Source of the DNA: Stenotrophomonas sp. HITSZ_GD | GTDB taxonomy: Bacteria > Pseudomonadota > Gammaproteobacteria > Xanthomonadales > Xanthomonadaceae | NCBI RefSeq assembly: GCF_029543105.1 | Contig: NZ_JARQXB010000001.1 | Location: forward strand, 124,001 to 188,000 | Reading direction: 5' to 3' | DNA length: 64,000 bases | In this document: positions 62,463 to 64,000 of the stretch, in pieces | How the letters are laid out: each line of letters starts with the position of its first letter | Position numbering within the stretch: the first letter of the stretch is position 1 | Notes under the pieces: generated by a model | Database searches by the model: none | What the model was told of the DNA's origin: nothing | Seen by the model: the letters and a program-made list of their open reading frames with translations, nothing else | Program-made: the position numbers and the translations under genes

Positions 62463-63077
62463 TCACCCCGCCAACTTCGCGTTGAGCGTGTAGGTTCCCC
62501 ACACCGAGGCTTCGGCCAACACGTGGCCCTGCGCGGCGCGCAGCACGTCGGCGGCCGAGAAGCGCGCCGGTACGTCGAGCTGGGCCACGTCCAGCGCGAA
62601 CAGGCGGAAGAAATAACGGTGCACGCGCTGGTCGTTGAACGGCGGGTACGGGCCGTCGTAGCCCAGGTAGTCGCCGCCCATCTGCGCGTCGCCGGCAAAC
62701 CACTGCGTGTAGCTGTTCAAGCCCTGGCGCGCGCCGGCCGGGCCGGTGGGCGCGGTCTTGCCCTTGGCGGTGACGCCATCGCTGGCGCTGCCCGCGGCGA
62801 TCTCGCGCACGTCCGCGCCGATGTCCACCATCGCCCAGTGCACGAACTCCGTGCGCGGCTGGTCCAGCGGGATCTCCACGTCCTGGCGGCCCACCAGTTC
62901 CGGCACGGTCGGCACGTCGGGATCGATGCACAGCAGGGCGAACGAGCGCGTGCCGGCCGGCACCTCGTCCCAGGCCAGCTGCGGATTTCGGTTGCCGCCA
63001 AAGCCGGTCGGCACGCCCATGGCGAACTCGCCGGGAATCGGCTGGCCGGGCGGGAAACTGGTGGTGGTCAGGCGCAT
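62463..63077 (-). CDS. YbhB/YbcL-family PEBP-like protein
   Basis: A 204-residue protein of the phosphatidylethanolamine-binding fold. Ligand-site residues are in LLCIDPDVPTVP, the conserved HWAMVDIGADVREIA, GYDGPYPPFNDQRVHRYFFRLFALD. No signal peptide, so cytosolic. The family's bacterial function is unknown. It lies 28 bases after the sulfotransferase-like gene on the same strand. Confidence 0.88.
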   Translation of the reverse strand: MRLTTTSFPPGQPIPGEFAMGVPTGFGGNRNPQLAWDEVPAGTRSFALLCIDPDVPTVPELVGRQDVEIPLDQPRTEFVHWAMVDIGADVREIAAGSASDGVTAKGKTAPTGPAGARQGLNSYTQWFAGDAQMGGDYLGYDGPYPPFNDQRVHRYFFRLFALDVAQLDVPARFSAADVLRAAQGHVLAEASVWGTYTLNAKLAG

Positions 63078-63105
63078 GCGGAAGTCTCCAGCGGGGGAAA
63101 TGGCA

Positions 63106-64000
63106 TCAGTCGACGGTATAGCCCAGGCGCACGGCGACCGGGGTCAGCAGGTCGATTTCGTCGGCCAGCAGCGCGCGGTAATCGCGCCAGCGGCCACTGG
63201 CCATGCGCGGCGCGCCCAGCGACGGCAGCACCGGGAAGGCAATGCCGAAGGCCTGCTGCAACAGCGCCGCCACGGCCTGCGGGTCGTTCTCGATTCCGTC
63301 CAGGCGCAGCAACTTGTGCGGATACAGATCCTGCTCGTGCAGCGTGGCCACCTGCGCGAGGCTGTCCGCCAACCAGCGCGCGGCGTCGGCGGCCGAGTCC
63401 ACGGCCAGCGGCAGCGGGGCGCCGAACGCCAGCCAATCCAGCAGCATGTCGCGCGGGTCGCGCAGCACGATGGCCAGGCGGCCTTCCGGCAGGTAGGGCC
63501 GCAACGCCAGCAGCAGGCTGTTGTCCCACCAAAGCAACCAGTCGATCAGGTTGCCGTCCTGGATGCCGCGCGCGGGCAGCGCGGCCTTGAAGCTGTTCAC
63601 GACCTCGGCCGCACCCACCTTGCCCTGGGCCAGGTTCTGCACGGTGCGGTAGCTCTGCAGCGCGTCGGCCGGCGCGGGCTGGCCGTAGCGATCGCGCCGC
63701 ATCACCGGGCTGGCCGCGGCCATCACCTGGGCCACGCGCTCGACGTGCGAGCCCGGCGCGCCCCACAGGAACAACGGGCGGGAGGCGACCTCCGCGGGCA
63801 CCTCGGCCAGCGCCGGCCAGGTCTTGGGCAGGCTGGCCGCGTGCGGCGGCAGCGGCAGGCGGTACTGCGCCTGTTCGGCATGGAACGCGAGCCAGGTGGC
63901 GAGCGCGGCGGCGCGGTCGCCCGCACGATCCTGCACCTGCGCCAGCCAGGGGCGCATCACGGTGCGGTCGCGCTCGTGCATGCCTTCGATCAGCTGCTCC
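63106..64000 (-). CDS. Sulfotransferase-like protein with N-terminal repeat region, 3' part
   Basis: The frame is open from its stop at 63106 to the right edge, so about 298 C-terminal residues are seen and the start is outside. The first 60 residues look like the end of a TPR array (RAGDRAAALATWLAFHAEQA). The rest resembles the sulfotransferase domain of TPR-sulfotransferase proteins: PLFLWGAPGSHVERVAQVMA where the P-loop-like PAPS site usually is, and IVLRDPRDMLLDWLAFG as the 3'-phosphate site. The usual glycine/serine pattern of the first motif is altered (WGAPGSHVER). Acceptor unknown. Confidence 0.65.
   Translation of the reverse strand, partial: EQLIEGMHERDRTVMRPWLAQVQDRAGDRAAALATWLAFHAEQAQYRLPLPPHAASLPKTWPALAEVPAEVASRPLFLWGAPGSHVERVAQVMAAASPVMRRDRYGQPAPADALQSYRTVQNLAQGKVGAAEVVNSFKAALPARGIQDGNLIDWLLWWDNSLLLALRPYLPEGRLAIVLRDPRDMLLDWLAFGAPLPLAVDSAADAARWLADSLAQVATLHEQDLYPHKLLRLDGIENDPQAVAALLQQAFGIAFPVLPSLGAPRMASGRWRDYRALLADEIDLLTPVAVRLGYTVD

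Overview
The window is high-GC, densely packed gammaproteobacterial chromosome. The gene set points to the Xanthomonadaceae (Lysobacter/Luteimonas/Pseudoxanthomonas/Stenotrophomonas type): an Ax21-family outer-membrane protein, a complete oleABCD olefin cluster, a class III cyclase next to a cNMP-binding GGDEF protein, REP-like palindromes of the kind common in this family, and many genes starting with GTG. I cannot fix the genus. No rRNA, tRNA, CRISPR array, insertion sequence or prophage was seen, and most genes are ordinary chromosomal housekeeping genes.

Layout. 0-4 kb: the start of a secreted nuclease gene, a membrane-anchored cytochrome c, then a Fur-box-preceded operon (DUF4198, DUF3649, PepSY, DUF3325) that looks iron-regulated. 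4-9.5 kb: a TetR regulator divergent from a leucine-catabolism operon (isovaleryl-CoA dehydrogenase and both subunits of methylcrotonyl-CoA carboxylase). 9.5-15.2 kb: the most unusual segment, a putative ribosomally made peptide system (SagB-like dehydrogenase and two NHLP-related precursor peptides) next to a membrane-bound nucleotidyl cyclase and a diguanylate cyclase with a cyclic-nucleotide-binding domain. 15.4-19.4 kb: glyoxylate bypass (aceB, aceA) with a divergent LysR regulator. 19.5-34.4 kb: Sel1 lipoprotein, M3 peptidase, isoaspartyl peptidase, acyltransferase, ArfB, a two-component system, a metallo-hydrolase, ubiB/ubiJ, ddl and small membrane proteins. 34.5-39.7 kb: oleABCD with an opposite-strand YkgJ-family gene inside it. 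39.8-43 kb: a DUF4156 lipoprotein, an unfamiliar secreted protein built of degenerate repeats, trmL, an FMN reductase and the Ax21-like protein. 43-49.4 kb: gpsA, secB, rhodanese and hemD-hemX-hemY. 49.5-53.4 kb: a thiolase, an unknown protein, REP-like repeats and two tandem lipoprotein Cu/Zn superoxide dismutases. 53.4-60.7 kb: a nitrogen-control block (ntrC, ntrB, an amidase, amtB, glnK, glnA), with a recognisable sigma-54 promoter and NtrC-type sites upstream of glnA and another NtrC-type site at ntrB. 60.7-64 kb: uppP, a META-domain lipoprotein, a PEBP protein and the 3' part of a sulfotransferase-like gene.

How genes work together. GlnA, GlnK, AmtB and NtrBC form one ammonium sensing and assimilation circuit. 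OleA condenses two acyl-CoAs head to head and OleD, OleC and OleB turn the product into a long-chain olefin. LiuA/LiuB/LiuD carry isovaleryl-CoA to 3-methylglutaconyl-CoA, but the last two steps of leucine breakdown are not in the window. The cyclase/cNMP-GGDEF pair matches, as I recall the literature, the cGMP signalling pair XC_0250/XC_0249 of Xanthomonas campestris. Here it is directly linked to peptide-maturation genes, which suggests that a modified peptide and cyclic nucleotide signalling form one system.
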